Source: Pseudomonadota bacterium (GTDB lineage: Bacteria; Pseudomonadota; Gammaproteobacteria; Xanthomonadales; Xanthomonadaceae). From it: a stretch of 7,297 nt of DNA. This document shows positions 6,580 through 7,297 of this stretch, in pieces. Every line of letters starts with the position of its first letter. The first letter of the stretch is position 1. The translations under genes were made by a program, and so were the position numbers. The stretch lies in NCBI GenBank assembly GCA_023423235.1, contig JAFAFY010000015.1, positions 1 through 7,297 on the forward strand. The letters are read 5' to 3'. The notes beneath the pieces were generated by a model, which was given only the letters and a program-made list of their open reading frames with translations, did not search any database and was not told the origin of the DNA.

Positions 6580-6858
6580 ATGGCCAACTCCAAGAACGAC
6601 ATCATCTGCCTGGTCGCCGACAAGGCCGGTCTGTCCAAGGCCGATGCCGGTCGCGCCGTCGACGCCGTGCTCGACAGCATCACCGACTGCCTGAAGAACG
6701 GCGAAGCCGTGAACTTCGTCGGCTTCGGCTCGTTCGTCGCGCGCCCGCGCGCCGCGCGCACCGGCCTGAACCCGCAGACCAAGGAACAGATCCAGATCCC
6801 CGCCTCGACCGTCCCGGCATTCAAGGCTGGCAAGGCGCTCAAGGATGCCGTAAAGTAA
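6580..6858 (+). CDS. hupB: HU-family DNA-binding nucleoid protein
   Basis: This 92-residue protein is a small dimeric histone-like protein that bends and compacts DNA. Family marks are the N-terminal helix pair (KNDIICLVADKAGLSKADAGRAVDAV), the VGFGSF turn (47-52), the beta-arm residues RAARTGLNPQT with the intercalating Pro at 65, and the closing FKAGKALKDAV. Length matches HU (90). Several points are unusual: Leu63 stands where most HUs have Arg (GRNP), Lys68 where most have Gly (TG), and there are two Cys (10 and 37), whereas E. coli HU has none. The symbol rests on adjacency to ppiD, as for E. coli hupB; which HU paralogue this is remains open. Only 20 bp separate its stop from tRNA-Val with no terminator, so it probably shares a transcript with both tRNAs. 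Confidence 0.93.
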   Translation: MANSKNDIICLVADKAGLSKADAGRAVDAVLDSITDCLKNGEAVNFVGFGSFVARPRAARTGLNPQTKEQIQIPASTVPAFKAGKALKDAVK

Positions 6859-6878
6859 CCGGCTTGCTTGTCCCGCAT

Positions 6879-6953
6879 GGGTGCTTAGCTCAGCGGTAGA
6901 GCGTCTCCTTTACACGGAGAGGGTCGGGGGTTCGAAACCCTCAGCACCCACCA
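6879..6953 (+). tRNA. tRNA-Val (anticodon UAC)
   Basis: A full cloverleaf can be drawn. The acceptor GGGTGCT (6879-6885) pairs with AGCACCC (6943-6949), then discriminator A and an encoded CCA at 6951-6953. The D arm is GCTC/GAGC. The anticodon stem TCTCC/GGAGA encloses TTTACAC, with anticodon TAC at 6911-6913, reading GUA and other Val codons. The T arm has GGTTCGAAA. It starts 20 bp after the HU stop and 27 bp before tRNA-Asp, implying processing from a common transcript. Confidence 0.97.
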
Positions 6954-6980
6954 GGCTGCAAGCCTCAGGTTTCAAGGCGC

Positions 6981-7057
6981 GGAGCGGTAGTTCAGCTGGT
7001 TAGAATGCTGGCTTGTCACGCCGGAGGTCGCGGGTTCGAGTCCCGTCCGCTCCGCCA
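6981..7057 (+). tRNA. tRNA-Asp (anticodon GUC)
   Basis: The acceptor GGAGCGG (6981-6987) pairs with CCGCTCC (7047-7053), followed by discriminator G and encoded CCA (7055-7057). The anticodon stem CTGGC/GCCGG encloses TTGTCAC with anticodon GTC at 7015-7017. The T arm is CGGGTTCGAGTCCCG. The G discriminator is the expected identity base for tRNA-Asp. It is the last gene before a strong terminator. Confidence 0.97.
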
Positions 7058-7066
7058 GTTACATCG

Positions 7067-7095
7067 AAAACCCCGCAGAAATGCGGGGTTTTTTT
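7067..7095 (+). terminator. Intrinsic terminator of the HU/tRNA transcript
   Basis: AAAACCCCGCA (7067-7077) and TGCGGGGTTTT (7082-7092) form an 11-bp stem around a GAAA tetraloop, with seven Ts at 7089-7095. It begins 10 bases after the CCA of tRNA-Asp. This is a textbook Rho-independent terminator and the only one after the HU gene, supporting a single HU-tRNA-tRNA transcription unit. Confidence 0.95.
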
Positions 7096-7098
7096 GTG

Positions 7099-7116
7099 CC
7101 CGCCATCCGTGGCGGG
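7099..7116. repeat. Second hairpin behind the tRNA terminator
   Basis: CCCGCCA (7099-7105) and TGGCGGG (7110-7116) form a perfect 7-bp stem with a TCCG loop, directly after the main terminator. No T-run follows. A further weak stem, AACCTT (7144-7149) with AAGGTT (7157-7162) ending in TTTT, lies downstream and could be a backup terminator. The remaining bases up to 7178 show nothing else. Confidence 0.45.
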
Positions 7117-7187
7117 AACCCTTCGGGCCACCTGATTAGCACGAACCTTCAGCAACAAGGTTTTACCCCCTCCCCCGCTGTACAGAC

Positions 7188-7226
7188 CGGAGACAAGGTG
7201 GACACCTGTTCGGAGACATGGTGGAC
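7188..7226. repeat. Two 16-bp direct repeats at the presumed element end
   Basis: CGGAGACAAGGTGGAC (7188-7203) and CGGAGACATGGTGGAC (7211-7226) differ at one base and are spaced 23 bp start to start, about two helical turns. Repeated internal boxes near a terminus are known for several insertion-sequence families as transposase-binding sites. That role here is inferred. Confidence 0.75.
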
Positions 7227-7229
7227 GGG

Positions 7230-7295
7230 TCATGCGAGGGATCGCCCCGCGTTCACGTGCCCGGTCGCCAGGTTGATCCTCGCCACCCGACAGGT
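7230..7295 (-). CDS. Partial 3' end of a possible transposase gene
   Basis: A leftward frame enters from the right edge and ends with TGA at 7232-7230. The visible end is 21 residues, closing in VARINLATGHVNAGRSLA. Most of its codons end in G or C, as expected for real coding sequence in this genome, and its stop lies four bases inside the direct repeats, where a transposase gene would end within an element. I do not recognise the peptide, and 21 residues are too few for a family call. A competing plus-strand frame from ATG 7218 is also open to the edge. Confidence 0.3.
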   Translation of the reverse strand, partial: TCRVARINLATGHVNAGRSLA

Positions 7296-7297
7296 GC

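Larger units (their letters stand above)
7179..7297 (-). mobile_element. Probable terminal end of an insertion sequence, running off the window
   Basis: From about 7179 (TGTACAGACCGGAGAC) the sequence has the look of an insertion-element end: a TG terminus, two near-identical direct repeats that could be transposase-binding sites, and a leftward reading frame whose stop lies just inside the repeats. It begins shortly after the tRNA-Asp terminator and has no relation to the core genes. The arrangement recalls elements with retroviral-integrase-type transposases (IS3/IS481/IS21-like). I cannot assign the family, and the 7179 boundary is a guess, since neither target duplication nor the far end is in view. 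Confidence 0.4.

Noticed and set aside
6280..6858. Longer HU reading of 192 residues starting at 6280
   Set aside because: The extra N-terminus is low-complexity and unlike HU, and a strong ribosome binding site marks the ATG at 6580.
6879..7057. tRNA-Asp 3' end as an integration site for a larger island
   Set aside because: No direct repeat of the tRNA 3' end is seen in the 240 bp that follow, and no integrase is in view.
7000..7233. 77-residue minus-strand frame ending in GADGTRTRDLRRDKPAF
   Set aside because: Its tail is antisense tRNA-Asp, a well-known false protein in databases, and it also crosses the terminator.
1..7297. CRISPR arrays, toxin-antitoxin pairs or defence genes
   Set aside because: No regularly spaced repeats beyond the two boxes at 7188-7226, and every well-supported gene is a known housekeeping family.

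Overview
The window is very GC-rich, with coding regions strongly biased to G or C at third codon positions. Gene content and protein wording (DnaQ, RnhA, GloB, PpiD with a Trp-rich segment after its membrane anchor) fit a gammaproteobacterium of the Xanthomonadaceae/Lysobacteraceae type (Lysobacter, Luteimonas and relatives). That assignment is recognition from the sequence, not a search result.

Layout. Positions 1-204 hold no gene I can support; a GC-rich hairpin lies just past the end of dnaQ. Three genes read leftward on the minus strand as a likely operon: a YafS-like methyltransferase-fold protein (2123-1461), rnhA for RNase HI (1417-971) and dnaQ for the Pol III proofreading subunit (927-205). 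A 36-bp gap separates them from a rightward pair overlapping by ATGA: gloB for glyoxalase II (2160-2924) and mltD for a LysM-bearing lytic transglycosylase (2921-4135). This mltD/gloB/yafS/rnhA/dnaQ neighbourhood is also known from E. coli, with different strand arrangements. A strong bidirectional hairpin terminator (about 4223-4247) separates mltD from the convergent ppiD (6288-4306), a membrane-anchored periplasmic folding factor.

A 291-bp non-coding gap then leads to a rightward block: an HU-family nucleoid protein (6580-6858), tRNA-Val(UAC) (6879-6953), tRNA-Asp(GUC) (6981-7057) and a textbook intrinsic terminator (7067-7095). No terminator is visible between the HU gene and the tRNAs, so they are probably cotranscribed. 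The last ~120 bp look like the end of an insertion element: two near-identical 16-bp direct repeats and a GC3-biased reading frame that ends just inside them and runs off the window edge.

Most of the window is ordinary core genome: replication fidelity and R-loop removal, methylglyoxal detoxification, cell-wall remodelling, outer-membrane protein folding and nucleoid structure. I see no convincing undescribed multi-gene system. The points worth checking are the element end at the right edge, the HU leader with two mutually exclusive hairpins, an HU protein with altered DNA-binding arms and two cysteines, an RNase HI with Val in place of the near-invariant Gly beside its first catalytic Asp, a methyltransferase-fold protein lacking a recognisable SAM-binding glycine loop, and the divergent ppiD/HU order.
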